A stretch of DNA of 64,000 nucleotides. Source: Pseudomaricurvus alkylphenolicus. GTDB taxonomy: Bacteria > Pseudomonadota > Gammaproteobacteria > Pseudomonadales > Cellvibrionaceae. Both the position numbers and the translations under genes were made by a program. This document shows, in pieces, positions 52,179-60,731 of this stretch. A model generated the notes under the pieces. It saw only the letters and a program-made list of their open reading frames with translations, was not told the origin of the DNA and did no database searches. Within the stretch, counting starts at the first letter, position 1. Each line of letters begins with the position of its first letter. The DNA is taken from the NCBI RefSeq assembly GCF_011683955.1, contig NZ_JAAQPI010000004.1, forward strand, positions 372,001 to 436,000, written 5' to 3'.

Positions 52179-52385
52179 CTATCGTATGGACTTCTCGACA
52201 ACCGCCAACCATTGCTCAAAGGAGTCAGCCCGCCAATTATTATCAACTCGAAGGGAACTGGGATCATACGATGCGGAATGCCCACCATAGAAATTAACCC
52301 AGCCCTTATCAGGTATATGCGCCAGGGGAACGTCAAATTCCTTGATATAAAAGACAGTACCTTCAGGAAATTCAGACTCCTTCAT
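52179..52385 (-). CDS. Small protein of unknown function, translationally coupled
   Basis: 68 residues (MKESEFPEGTVFYIKEF onward), without signal peptide or recognisable domain. Its ATG overlaps the stop of the preceding secreted protein gene by 4 nt, which supports it as real. The composition is hydrophilic with several Trp and Tyr. Confidence 0.5.
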   Translation of the reverse strand: MKESEFPEGTVFYIKEFDVPLAHIPDKGWVNFYGGHSASYDPSSLRVDNNWRADSFEQWLAVVEKSIR

Positions 52386-52672
52386 CGGTCCCGAACTCTC
52401 ACGATCACGGCTTCAATGCTGTCGAGTGAAACTGCGGCATCGAAAAACTCCCTGCCCCGAAGTTCATGCAGGTGCACCAGCTTTTTACTCACGGATTTTA
52501 CCGAGCCACTGAGCTCCTGGCCTGATTTGAGCTTGAGGGTTACGTATTTGTCCGTGTAGTTTTTAAGCACCGTTGCCTGGGTACTGCTGGATTTTATAAC
52601 AAGGGGCTCGGCGAAAGCAGGAAATGCGATCAAAGCGCTCAAGAGCATGGTGGTACCGAAGATCCGCTGCAT
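52382..52672 (-). CDS. Small secreted protein with Sm-like beta fold
   Basis: 96 residues with a signal peptide (GTTMLLSALIAFPAFA-EP). The mature part VTLKLKSGQELSGSVKSVSK then VHLHELRGREFFDAAVSLDS has the strand pattern of small Sm-like or SH3-like barrels found in exported proteobacterial proteins. Role unknown. Overlaps the next small gene by 4 nt, suggesting a joint function. Confidence 0.55.
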   Translation of the reverse strand: MQRIFGTTMLLSALIAFPAFAEPLVIKSSSTQATVLKNYTDKYVTLKLKSGQELSGSVKSVSKKLVHLHELRGREFFDAAVSLDSIEAVIVRVRDR

Positions 52673-52818
52673 GGTAGGGTTTCCTTTCTATTGAATATCA
52701 TTCAAGTCTAGTCTGCTAATCCTGCCCTGTGTATTTTCTGGAATGCCTGGACGGCATATAACCATTGATACTGAGTGGCGACACACATATGGCATCTGGG
52801 TATTAATGACGCTGCCTG

Positions 52819-53055
52819 CTAATGAAAGCTGTATCCCAGCTTTATTCCCCACAACCTGGGCCATCGCTTGCGGTAGCATCCGTCCTCCATCACTTCAGCG
52901 GTTTTCTCGGGCTCCAGCTTGCCTCCAAAGTACAATATCTGTTCATCGGCTTCACCGGTAACGATTGCCATCAGGTTTTCTTCTGACACACCGAGAGTGA
53001 CATCGGGCTTGTCCAATACTTCGGCTCCACAGAAGCCAAATTGTGGCAGATCCAT
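52819..53055 (-). pseudogene. Possible remnant of an SCP2 sterol-carrier-like domain
   Basis: 78-codon frame. The middle (DVTLGVSEENLMAIVTGEAD, then a YFGGKLE) resembles the C-terminal half of SCP2/sterol-carrier lipid-binding domains, but the N-terminal half is missing and the tail (CYRKRWPRLWGIKLGYSFH) does not fit. It follows the acyl-CoA dehydrogenase on the same strand by 38 nt, a place where SCP2 genes occur. It may be a decayed gene or a short real protein. The rest of the 421-bp stretch 52673-53093 shows nothing recognisable. Confidence 0.3.
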
Positions 53056-53093
53056 TACAAATATCTATTTGATATAGAGCCGCTGCCAGAAAC

Positions 53094-54245
53094 TCAATCC
53101 GCCAGTAAAGATCGGCCGACAATCAATTTCATAACCTCACTGGTACCACCGTAAATACGCTGAACGCGAGCATCGGCGAAGGCCCGGGCCACCGGGTATT
53201 CCCACATGTAGCCGTAACCGCCGTGCAGCTGCAAGCATTCATCCATGACCCGCCCTTGCAGTTCGGTAGAGAGTAGCTTGGCCTTGGAAGCGCCTACCGC
53301 ATCCAGCTTATCCTGAATGTGCAGCTCCAGACAGCGGTCCACAAACACGCGCATGGCAGTGATTTCGGCGTCCAATTCGGCCAATTTGAACTGGGTGTTC
53401 TGAAACGCGGCCACCGGTTTGCCAAACGCCTTGCGCTCTTTCACATAATCCACGGTATGTTGCAGCACCGCTTCACAGCTGCTCACTGCGGCTAACGCCA
53501 GACTCAAGCGCTCCTGAGACAGCTCCTGCATTAGGTAGAGAAATCCCTTGCCCTCTTCGCCCAGCAGGTTCTCTTTGGGGACACGCACATCCTGGAAAAA
53601 CAGTTCGGAGGTATCCTGGGCCTTGAGGCCGATTTTCTTCAGGTTCTTACCCCTTTGGAATCCAGTCGTATCCGCTTCAACCAACAACAGGCTAAATGCC
53701 TGTGCGCCGGCGCTGGAATCCTGATTGGTTTTACAGACCACAATCACAAGATCGGCCTGCTGGCCGTTGGTGATAAAAGTCTTTGCGCCATTAATCACAT
53801 AGTGGTCACCGTCCAGCTCAGCAGTGGTTTTAATCCCCTGCAGGTCAGAGCCAGTACCCGGTTCAGTCATGGCAATGGCGGTCACCAGCTCGCCGGAGAG
53901 ACAACCGGGCAGGTATTTCCGTTTCTGTGCCTCTGAGCCGTTGTGCAGTATATAGGGCACAACGATATCGGAGTGCAGCGTAAAGCCGATTCCTGTAAGC
54001 CCCAGCCGTGCCACTTCTTCGGTGACGATAGCGTTGTAGCGGTAGTCTACTCCTACACCACCATACTCTTCCGGTACGGTAGGACAGAGAAAACCCTGCT
54101 CACCAGCCTTGTACCACAGCTGGCGATCAATCTGGCCATCCTCTTCCCACTGCTCATGGTAAGGAACCGCCTCGGCTTCAAGGAATTTGCGTACACTTTC
54201 TCGAAACTGTTCGTGCTCTGTTTCAAATATTGTTCTTGGAATCAT
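53094..54245 (-). CDS. Acyl-CoA dehydrogenase
   Basis: 383 residues from the ATG at 54245, the standard size for short/medium/long-chain acyl-CoA dehydrogenases; frame upstream of it lacks a ribosome site. Motifs: AIAMTEPGTGSDLQGIKT (FAD/substrate), VINGAKTFITNGQQAD, and LHGGYGYMWEYPVARAFADARVQRIYGGTSEVMK with the usual C-terminal signature. The catalytic glutamate would lie in the IYGGTSE region or the long-chain alternative at about 245. It is the last full gene of the lipid cluster, 74 nt downstream of the acyl-CoA synthetase, and would start beta-oxidation of activated fatty acids. Confidence 0.9.
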   Translation of the reverse strand: MIPRTIFETEHEQFRESVRKFLEAEAVPYHEQWEEDGQIDRQLWYKAGEQGFLCPTVPEEYGGVGVDYRYNAIVTEEVARLGLTGIGFTLHSDIVVPYILHNGSEAQKRKYLPGCLSGELVTAIAMTEPGTGSDLQGIKTTAELDGDHYVINGAKTFITNGQQADLVIVVCKTNQDSSAGAQAFSLLLVEADTTGFQRGKNLKKIGLKAQDTSELFFQDVRVPKENLLGEEGKGFLYLMQELSQERLSLALAAVSSCEAVLQHTVDYVKERKAFGKPVAAFQNTQFKLAELDAEITAMRVFVDRCLELHIQDKLDAVGASKAKLLSTELQGRVMDECLQLHGGYGYMWEYPVARAFADARVQRIYGGTSEVMKLIVGRSLLAD

Positions 54246-54319
54246 GATTTTTATCTCACCAAATGTTGCTGGAGCAGTACTCCACGTAAGGTTACTCTTC
54301 AAAATCTCGATGGTGGCAT

Positions 54320-55981
54320 CTAGCTCCAGTGCACCAACAGCTGTCCTTGCTCTGCAGACTCTCGGGCAAGGCGCTCGCCGAGTTCCGCGAAGCGCTCGTC
54401 AATCTTTTCACGCCGTATCTTTAGGGTAGCCGTAAGCACCTCATTCTCTATACTCCAGGGTTCCGTACTGATGATGACCGCGCCGATACGGGCGTGTTTC
54501 TCAACACTATTGTTGACTGCGGCGACTGTTTCGCGGATTGAATTTTCTACACTCAGCTGATGGTTGCTGCTCGCGTTCTCGGCCAAAACCACCACCATCA
54601 CCGTCTTGGAAAACCCACGTCCCATCAGGCACAGCTGTTCGACATAGGGGTTTTCCGAAAACTGCCCTTCGATGGGAGGCGGCGCCACAAATTTACCCTG
54701 GATGGTTTTGAAGTAGTCCTTGACTCGTCCGGTGATATACAGGAAGCCATCTTCATCGACGCGCGCCTTGTCGCCGGTGTGCAGCCAACCATCGCGAATG
54801 AGTTCGGCGGTCTTCTCTGGCTGCTTGTAATAGCCAGGCGTGAAACCCTCGGCACGAACAGTAAGCTCACCTTCGTCCGTGAGTTTGTACTCCACCTCAC
54901 CAATGGGCTTGCCAATTGAACCAGTGCGGCGACTGTCCTTGTGGCTGAGTATCAAACTCATTGCTTCGGTCTGGCCAAAACCATCCATTAAAATCAGGCC
55001 CATAGACTCCCACCATTGAACCAGAGGCGCCGGGGTTGGTGCCGATGCCGTCAGGCAGAACTCCACCTCGCCCAGCCCCAGAGAATCGACAACCCGCTTG
55101 CCAATCCCCTGGGGATCCGATTTCAATGCTTCGTTAAACGCTTCCTGTCCACCTAACTTGCTAATGACCGCCTGCTGGAGCTGTTCCCAGACACGCGGTG
55201 CGCCAAAGAAAAAGTGGGGACGAGAGCGCTGTAGATCTGGCAACAATGTATCCAGAGACTCGTTAAAACTGACCTCGCCGCACTGACATAGCGAGGTGAA
55301 TTCAACGAGCTGTCGCTCGGCCAGATGTGACAGGGGCAAGTAAGAGAAATAGCGTGGCTCATTGGGAAGAGCCACGAACTCTTTAACGCGCTGGATAGGG
55401 ATAATGTTGCTGTCGTGCGTCTGGATAACCCCCTTCGGCAGACCGGTCGTGCCTGAAGTAAAAACCAGCGATATGGTGTCACTGGCCTGACAGGTGTAGT
55501 CCGGCACCCTTCCCTCCCCTTCGACGAGGAGTTCATCCCAGGTCAGGTGTTCACCCTCTCCTTCTACCTCTACCTCGACACCTGGTAGCGTAACGATGGT
55601 GATATCAGGCGGCAGCACAGGTCGAACTGCCTCCCAGTTTGGGCTTTCACCTACAAAAATAACCTTGGCTTCGGTGAACTCGGCAATGTACTGAGCGATG
55701 GACGGTGAGTAGGTGGTGAACATACCCACTGTAACGTTGCCAGAGCGGATGATTGCCAAGTCCGCGAGGAACCAGTGGGGCCGGTTACGTGAAAGAAGGA
55801 TCATATTAACCCCATGGCCGAACCGCGACTCAAGGGCTGCGCCAACCGCATTGACCTGCCGCCGGGCCTCAGACCAGGTATAGTCGTCGCTACCGCCCTC
55901 AAACAAACCTCGCAACCAGACCTTGTCACTGCGCTCGTCCGCCCAGTGATCAAGGTAATCTATTAGGGTATTGTGTCTCAT
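54320..55981 (-). CDS. AMP-binding acyl-CoA synthetase (long-chain type)
   Basis: 553 residues of the adenylate-forming family. The P-loop SLVFTSGTTGLPKGVIQTH is near residue 175, YLPLSHLAERQ and DGFGQTEAM (A5) follow, and LHTGDKARVDEDGFLYITGR with the A8 hinge is near 400. It activates a fatty acid with ATP and CoA. The order of motifs and SHLAER match long-chain synthetases. GAGAGGAGAACC precedes the ATG. A short acidic repeat (VEVEVEGEGE) at about 145 comes from a tandem GAGGTA-like run. It likely feeds the reductase/acyltransferase and dehydrogenase of the same cluster. Confidence 0.9.
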   Translation of the reverse strand: MRHNTLIDYLDHWADERSDKVWLRGLFEGGSDDYTWSEARRQVNAVGAALESRFGHGVNMILLSRNRPHWFLADLAIIRSGNVTVGMFTTYSPSIAQYIAEFTEAKVIFVGESPNWEAVRPVLPPDITIVTLPGVEVEVEGEGEHLTWDELLVEGEGRVPDYTCQASDTISLVFTSGTTGLPKGVIQTHDSNIIPIQRVKEFVALPNEPRYFSYLPLSHLAERQLVEFTSLCQCGEVSFNESLDTLLPDLQRSRPHFFFGAPRVWEQLQQAVISKLGGQEAFNEALKSDPQGIGKRVVDSLGLGEVEFCLTASAPTPAPLVQWWESMGLILMDGFGQTEAMSLILSHKDSRRTGSIGKPIGEVEYKLTDEGELTVRAEGFTPGYYKQPEKTAELIRDGWLHTGDKARVDEDGFLYITGRVKDYFKTIQGKFVAPPPIEGQFSENPYVEQLCLMGRGFSKTVMVVVLAENASSNHQLSVENSIRETVAAVNNSVEKHARIGAVIISTEPWSIENEVLTATLKIRREKIDERFAELGERLARESAEQGQLLVHWS

Positions 55982-56132
55982 ATTGGTTCTCCTCTCTCTA
56001 CTTCAGCATCTCTTCGCCGGCATTCTTTATCAAACTATCCAGCACACTTGCACAGTACAACCCAGCACCACATCATCCGCATAGGCCGTATCGAAATCAT
56101 GACGATCACGAAGGGAAAAATGCGACAGAGCC

Positions 56133-57299
56133 TTAACCAGAGCGCGACGCCAGCCATTCCACCGTCTGTTTCCAAACACTGTCCTGCGCCTTACCGCCGA
56201 TGATCACCCCCATATGCCCACCAGGCACAGTGCGAAACTCCTTGTCCTCCGAGGCCACCAATTCCACACCCTTGGCAGCCACTTCCGGGGACACCAGATT
56301 ATCGGTCTCGCCGGCGAAAACCAGCAGGTTTGACCTGATTCTATCCAGTTGTGCCACTTGATCTCCCACCTGGACTTTGCCACTGGCAAACTGATTGTCC
56401 ACCAGCAGGCCCCCAGCCATATCCTTCACCACGCCCCCCGGATAACGTAACAGGTTGTTCAAGTAATCCGAGGTTGTGGAATGGACTTTCACAAATTCCC
56501 GATCCCACAGGTTGGTTACCAAATCCCAATAGGTAGTGACACTACTGATCGGATCGGTGAGTTTAAAGAGCGCCGTGGTGGCCCAGTCGGGGAGAGAGAG
56601 ACGAGCAGGATCCAGCGTGTTAATACGCAAATTGGTAAAGTTGCGTACCAGTTGGGCCGGTGCGTCCAGGGCTTGCGCGACCCCTGCTGCTGCTGCCACC
56701 ACACCGCCGTTGCCATCCATATCGATGGGACTGGCGACAGTAATCATATTGCGTATTGTCGGATCCAGTTTGAGTCCCTGGTGCAACAAACAGAACAAAC
56801 CTCCCATACACCATCCCATCAGAGACAGCTCATCACTACCCGAATGCTGGCGAATCTTTTCCAGCGCGGTACCCAACATGCGATCGGCGTAGTCCTCCAT
56901 GTTCAGGTGGTCATGTTCCTTTGTGGGTTTGCCCCAATCCACCATATAAACTTTGAACCCGGCCGCCGCCATATAGCGCACCAGACTTCGCCGCGGTAAC
57001 AGATCAAAACTTTCGGAAGTAATGGCAAGCGGCGGCACCAACACCAGGGGAATATCAAACTGGTTTCTCTCAATGGGCATTTCACTGCCATCGGCCAGTG
57101 CTATGCTTTCCTCATCCGGCAGTGCGTAGTAGCGCACCGACATGAGTTCACCATCGTGCACCAGCTCAAACCAGGTACGCCCCGACTGAATCAGCGTATC
57201 GCGCTTGAGCACCCAATCCGCTCCATTTGCCGCAGTACGGGCCAAGCGTTGATTGAGTTCCAGCGTGCGGGCCAGTGCCAGCGACGTTAATTGTTTCAT
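56133..57299 (-). CDS. PhaC-like alpha/beta hydrolase (polyhydroxyalkanoate synthase family)
   Basis: 388 residues. The lipase-box variant GWCMGG has cysteine 164 as nucleophile, as in polyhydroxyalkanoate synthases; the Asp lies in AGETDNLVSPE and the His in VPGGHMGV. The N-terminal region with IPLVLVPPLAI and VYMVDWGKP is also PhaC-like. The length fits the class III PhaC subunit (about 355) more than class I (about 590). Whether it polymerises 3-hydroxyacyl-CoA or acts as a lipid hydrolase is uncertain. It overlaps the upstream acyltransferase by 4 nt, placing it in the neutral-lipid storage operon. Confidence 0.78.
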   Translation of the reverse strand: MKQLTSLALARTLELNQRLARTAANGADWVLKRDTLIQSGRTWFELVHDGELMSVRYYALPDEESIALADGSEMPIERNQFDIPLVLVPPLAITSESFDLLPRRSLVRYMAAAGFKVYMVDWGKPTKEHDHLNMEDYADRMLGTALEKIRQHSGSDELSLMGWCMGGLFCLLHQGLKLDPTIRNMITVASPIDMDGNGGVVAAAAGVAQALDAPAQLVRNFTNLRINTLDPARLSLPDWATTALFKLTDPISSVTTYWDLVTNLWDREFVKVHSTTSDYLNNLLRYPGGVVKDMAGGLLVDNQFASGKVQVGDQVAQLDRIRSNLLVFAGETDNLVSPEVAAKGVELVASEDKEFRTVPGGHMGVIIGGKAQDSVWKQTVEWLASRSG

Positions 57300-58651
57300 G
57301 CAACACCCTCCTCCGATTCCACCAGCTCTTCCAGATCGGCCAGCATCTGTCCAAAATATACCGCCATGCGCTGCAGTCGCGGCAAGGTATCACGGGCGCC
57401 GGTAAAACCAATATTGAGTCGTCCGGCATAGCTGACACAATCGATGCTCAGGGCACTGTATTGAAGCAATTGACTCAGGGGATACACGGCCTCCAGCCGA
57501 GAACCCATGATATAACGCGGCTCCTCACAGGATTCAGTGCTGGACACTCTCAGGTTAAACAGGGGCGGAATCATACGACCCACAACGGGTGTCTGACTTG
57601 CGAACAGCGGCGCCGAACGCAACATTACGTAGGGCACCACCGAGCCTTCGGGCAGCGACTGACGATCCGCGCGCGCCTGGGCTATCGACAGTTTAACCGC
57701 CTGTAAACGCTTTATAGGATCACCAATGTGAGTCCCCAAAGCCACCCGGATACCCGCGATGGCATTGCCTGGCACCCGTTCACTGCGTTCCTGCAAAGAT
57801 ACCGGTACTACCCCGACCAGAGACTCATCAGGTAAAGCGTTATACTCCTTGAAGAAACGACGCAAAACACTGCCGCAGAGGTAGGTCAACAATTCGTTGA
57901 CGGTACTGTCGGTGGCGCGGGCAAGACTGGCGATACGGCGGCTGGGAAACTGCTGGGTGGCAACGCGCCTCTGATGATTGATCCTGCGGTTGAGCGTGGA
58001 CCTCGGGACACCGCCGGGAGCAACGAAGCTGCCTGGCTCCTGCCGTGACACACTGGTGCGCAATAACCCGACGCCGGCCTTGCCCAGGCCGGTCAGAGAA
58101 TTCAGCCCAATCCCACCTGACGTGGGCTTGGCGTTAGCAATCGGTTGCGTCCATGGCGGTTGCACATCTGTTATATCAGCGCTGTTGGACAGATGTTCCA
58201 TCAACAGGGGGATGGCATTCACATCTCCGATCAGCAGATGGTGTATTTTCAGGTAGAACGCAAAGCGTTCGTGCGCCAGTCCCTCGATAATGTGCAGTTC
58301 CCACAATGGTCGCCGCCGATCCAGGGCGACGCTGTGCAGGTGGGAGACCATACGACCCAGCTCAAGTTCACCGCCTGGATGCGGCAACGCCGAGCGGCGC
58401 AGGTGGTATCCGGGTTCGACGTTACGATCCTCGATCAGGCGTGTATTCCATGCTGACAGACCCGGATGGCGCAAGCGGCAATTCCAAGGTGCCACCCAAT
58501 CCCGACGGCAACCCAATTGTTCGACCAACTGGCTGACATAGTCTGCTGCGGCATTGTCCGGCTTTCGAAATACGGCCAGCACGCCGACGTGCATCGGCGT
58601 ATCTTCCGTCTCCATGGCCAGCCAGGCGGTATCGGCGATAGACAGTTGCAT
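57296..58651 (-). CDS. WS/DGAT-like acyltransferase with altered active-site motif
   Basis: 451 residues, the size of bacterial wax ester synthase/diacylglycerol acyltransferases. The start (SIADTAWLAMETEDTPMHVG) and PLWELHIIEGL segment are typical. The catalytic motif of the family is HHxxxDG; here residues 137-143 read HHLLIGD, so the two histidines are kept but the Asp and Gly are swapped. Later regions (LNRRINHQRRVA, VNELLTYLCGSVLRRF, VVPVSLQERSE) are conserved. It would esterify a fatty alcohol or diacylglycerol with acyl-CoA in storage lipid; the changed motif may weaken or redirect activity. It lies 29 nt after the reductase gene. Confidence 0.8.
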   Translation of the reverse strand: MQLSIADTAWLAMETEDTPMHVGVLAVFRKPDNAAADYVSQLVEQLGCRRDWVAPWNCRLRHPGLSAWNTRLIEDRNVEPGYHLRRSALPHPGGELELGRMVSHLHSVALDRRRPLWELHIIEGLAHERFAFYLKIHHLLIGDVNAIPLLMEHLSNSADITDVQPPWTQPIANAKPTSGGIGLNSLTGLGKAGVGLLRTSVSRQEPGSFVAPGGVPRSTLNRRINHQRRVATQQFPSRRIASLARATDSTVNELLTYLCGSVLRRFFKEYNALPDESLVGVVPVSLQERSERVPGNAIAGIRVALGTHIGDPIKRLQAVKLSIAQARADRQSLPEGSVVPYVMLRSAPLFASQTPVVGRMIPPLFNLRVSSTESCEEPRYIMGSRLEAVYPLSQLLQYSALSIDCVSYAGRLNIGFTGARDTLPRLQRMAVYFGQMLADLEELVESEEGVA

Positions 58652-58680
58652 TCGCTCTCTCCCTTGTGAATTGACGTGGA

Positions 58681-60729
58681 TCAGGTGTGATGACCTTTTA
58701 GCAGCTCCGATATACCCTCCAGGGTTTCGGCATCCAGATCCAGTGAGCTGAGGGCATCAACCGCCTGCTGGGCAACACTTGAGAGATCAGCGGTCGACGA
58801 GTGCTTGGCACTGTCTTTGGCGGCGGCGGAATCATCGGTCAACTGGTATACCGTGGCAAACACCAGTTTGTGCAACTCTGGCGCCAGGGTACCGAGCAGG
58901 CGAGTGATGTTTCCAGTCAGGGTATTCACTTCCATCGGTCTGTCGACCATCGCCTCGCACACCAGCTCCGAAGCCTGCTCCGGCGTCAGTGTCTGGACAT
59001 TGCGGTATGATGTAGTGGCTTCAATCATACCGGTCCTGACTAATGGCATATGAATATTGGTGAATGCGATGTTCTTATGGCGATACTCCACCCCGGCCGA
59101 ATCAGACCAGGCATCCAAGGCACTTTTGGACGCCACGTAGGATGAAAACCTGGGCGTACCCCGAGTCAGTGCAGCGATGCTGGAGACATTGACAATATGG
59201 CCCTGTTCTCTTTCCGCCATGGAGGGCAGAAGTCTCATCGCCAGCCTGATGGCTGAAAAATAGTTGATTTGCATGACCCGCTCGAAATCGTGAAAGCGCT
59301 CATAGGTCAGCGATAGAGATCGGCGGATGGAACGACCGGCGTTGTTGACCAGCACATCAACATGACCGTGATCAGACAACACCTGATCAATCATCCGGTC
59401 ACAAGCTTCGAGATCAGACAGATCGCAGGAGTAGCTGTGAGCATCACCTCCAGCGGCACGGATCTCCTCCACGGCGGCGTCCAGCTTCGACTGTGTCCGA
59501 GCCACCAGGATAACCCTGGCACCGGCCACTGCGCAGTCTACTCCCACCTGCTTGCCAATTCCCTCTGAACCGCCTGTGATCAACACCGTTCGTCCAGCTA
59601 CGGCGTCCTCGATACTGCGCGGCAAATTGTGGTCGGGGTGCAGGTGCTGGTCCCAATAGTGCCACAGTCGAGCCGCGTAGGTTTTTAATGCCGGGACTTC
59701 AATGCCACTGCCTTCCAGCGCCTGCAGGGTATTGCTGCAATCATATTGGGTATTCAGGCTCTCGGTTAAAAGAACCTCCTTGGGTATATTGAGATTCTCG
59801 GCGACCTGCTCCTTGACCCGCTCGAACACCTTCCTGTTGCCCGCCAGGGAACGAGCTCCCGCCGGCAGGAAATCCATGGCACGATCCAGCGGCAGGTCCA
59901 GCTTCATCAGCGGACCTTTGGCAGCTTTCAGGAACTCATTAAGCAAGTCACCCAACAAAAGTGGATCGGGGTCCGTCAAGTGGAAACATTTACCGTCGAG
60001 GTCCGGTTGATGGCTGATATGGTCGAGGGCATCGGCGACGAAATCCACGGGCACGATGTTGAGCTGATTACCCTGGTATTTGGGCAGCGGAAACCACCGT
60101 GGCAGCACCTCTGAAATTTTGTCCAATAGCGGAAAGAAATAGTAGGGGCCGTCCACCTTGTTGATCCAGCCACTGACCGAGTGCCCCACCACAGCTCCAG
60201 GACGGTATATTCTCCAGGGTATGTGACACTTGTGCCGAACCAGGCCTTCCGCCAGGTGCTTGGTATGAAAGTACGCGTTCCTTTCCACGTCCACCGCTTC
60301 GTCAAACATATCCTCGGTGAATGTTCCCTGATAAAAACCAGCCGCGACAATCGAGCTGACATGATGAAAGCAACGGGCGTCCAGTGCTTCCGCCAAACGG
60401 ATCGCCTCGCGCGTGCCATTGACATTCGCGGCTCTCTGGGAATCGGCATCCGCCGTCAGACTATAGATAGCGCCAAGATGGTAAAAGCCGTCAACGCCTC
60501 CCCTTATCTGCGCCAGCACATGCGGTTCTACACCGCACAAAGGCTCCGACAGATTTCCCTCGACAATAACCAGTTTTTGGTCGGGAATATTAAGTTTGTG
60601 ACGCAGATCCTTGATCTTGCCTTCCGATCCAGGTCGTACCAGGGCGTAGATTGTACCCTCACGTCGACAGAGGTTTTGCAGCAATTGATTGCCGATGAAA
60701 CCTGTCAACCCTGTGACGAAATAATTCAT
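58681..60729 (-). CDS. Two-domain fatty acyl-CoA reductase (wax ester type)
   Basis: 682 residues in two dehydrogenase domains. The N-terminal extended SDR (NYFVTGLTGFIGNQLLQNL, then FHHVSSIVAAGF, WRIYRPGAVVGHS and DGPYYFFPLLDK) is the fatty acyl-CoA reductase part; the C-terminal classical SDR (VLITGGSEGIGKQ, VNNAGRSIRRSLSLTYERFH, YVASKSALDAWSD) reduces the aldehyde. This exact pair and order is that of the Marinobacter reductase that makes fatty alcohols in one step for wax esters. AGGAGG precedes the ATG. With the acyltransferase just downstream it forms the core of a wax ester pathway. Confidence 0.88.
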   Translation of the reverse strand: MNYFVTGLTGFIGNQLLQNLCRREGTIYALVRPGSEGKIKDLRHKLNIPDQKLVIVEGNLSEPLCGVEPHVLAQIRGGVDGFYHLGAIYSLTADADSQRAANVNGTREAIRLAEALDARCFHHVSSIVAAGFYQGTFTEDMFDEAVDVERNAYFHTKHLAEGLVRHKCHIPWRIYRPGAVVGHSVSGWINKVDGPYYFFPLLDKISEVLPRWFPLPKYQGNQLNIVPVDFVADALDHISHQPDLDGKCFHLTDPDPLLLGDLLNEFLKAAKGPLMKLDLPLDRAMDFLPAGARSLAGNRKVFERVKEQVAENLNIPKEVLLTESLNTQYDCSNTLQALEGSGIEVPALKTYAARLWHYWDQHLHPDHNLPRSIEDAVAGRTVLITGGSEGIGKQVGVDCAVAGARVILVARTQSKLDAAVEEIRAAGGDAHSYSCDLSDLEACDRMIDQVLSDHGHVDVLVNNAGRSIRRSLSLTYERFHDFERVMQINYFSAIRLAMRLLPSMAEREQGHIVNVSSIAALTRGTPRFSSYVASKSALDAWSDSAGVEYRHKNIAFTNIHMPLVRTGMIEATTSYRNVQTLTPEQASELVCEAMVDRPMEVNTLTGNITRLLGTLAPELHKLVFATVYQLTDDSAAAKDSAKHSSTADLSSVAQQAVDALSSLDLDAETLEGISELLKGHHT

Positions 60730-60731
60730 GT

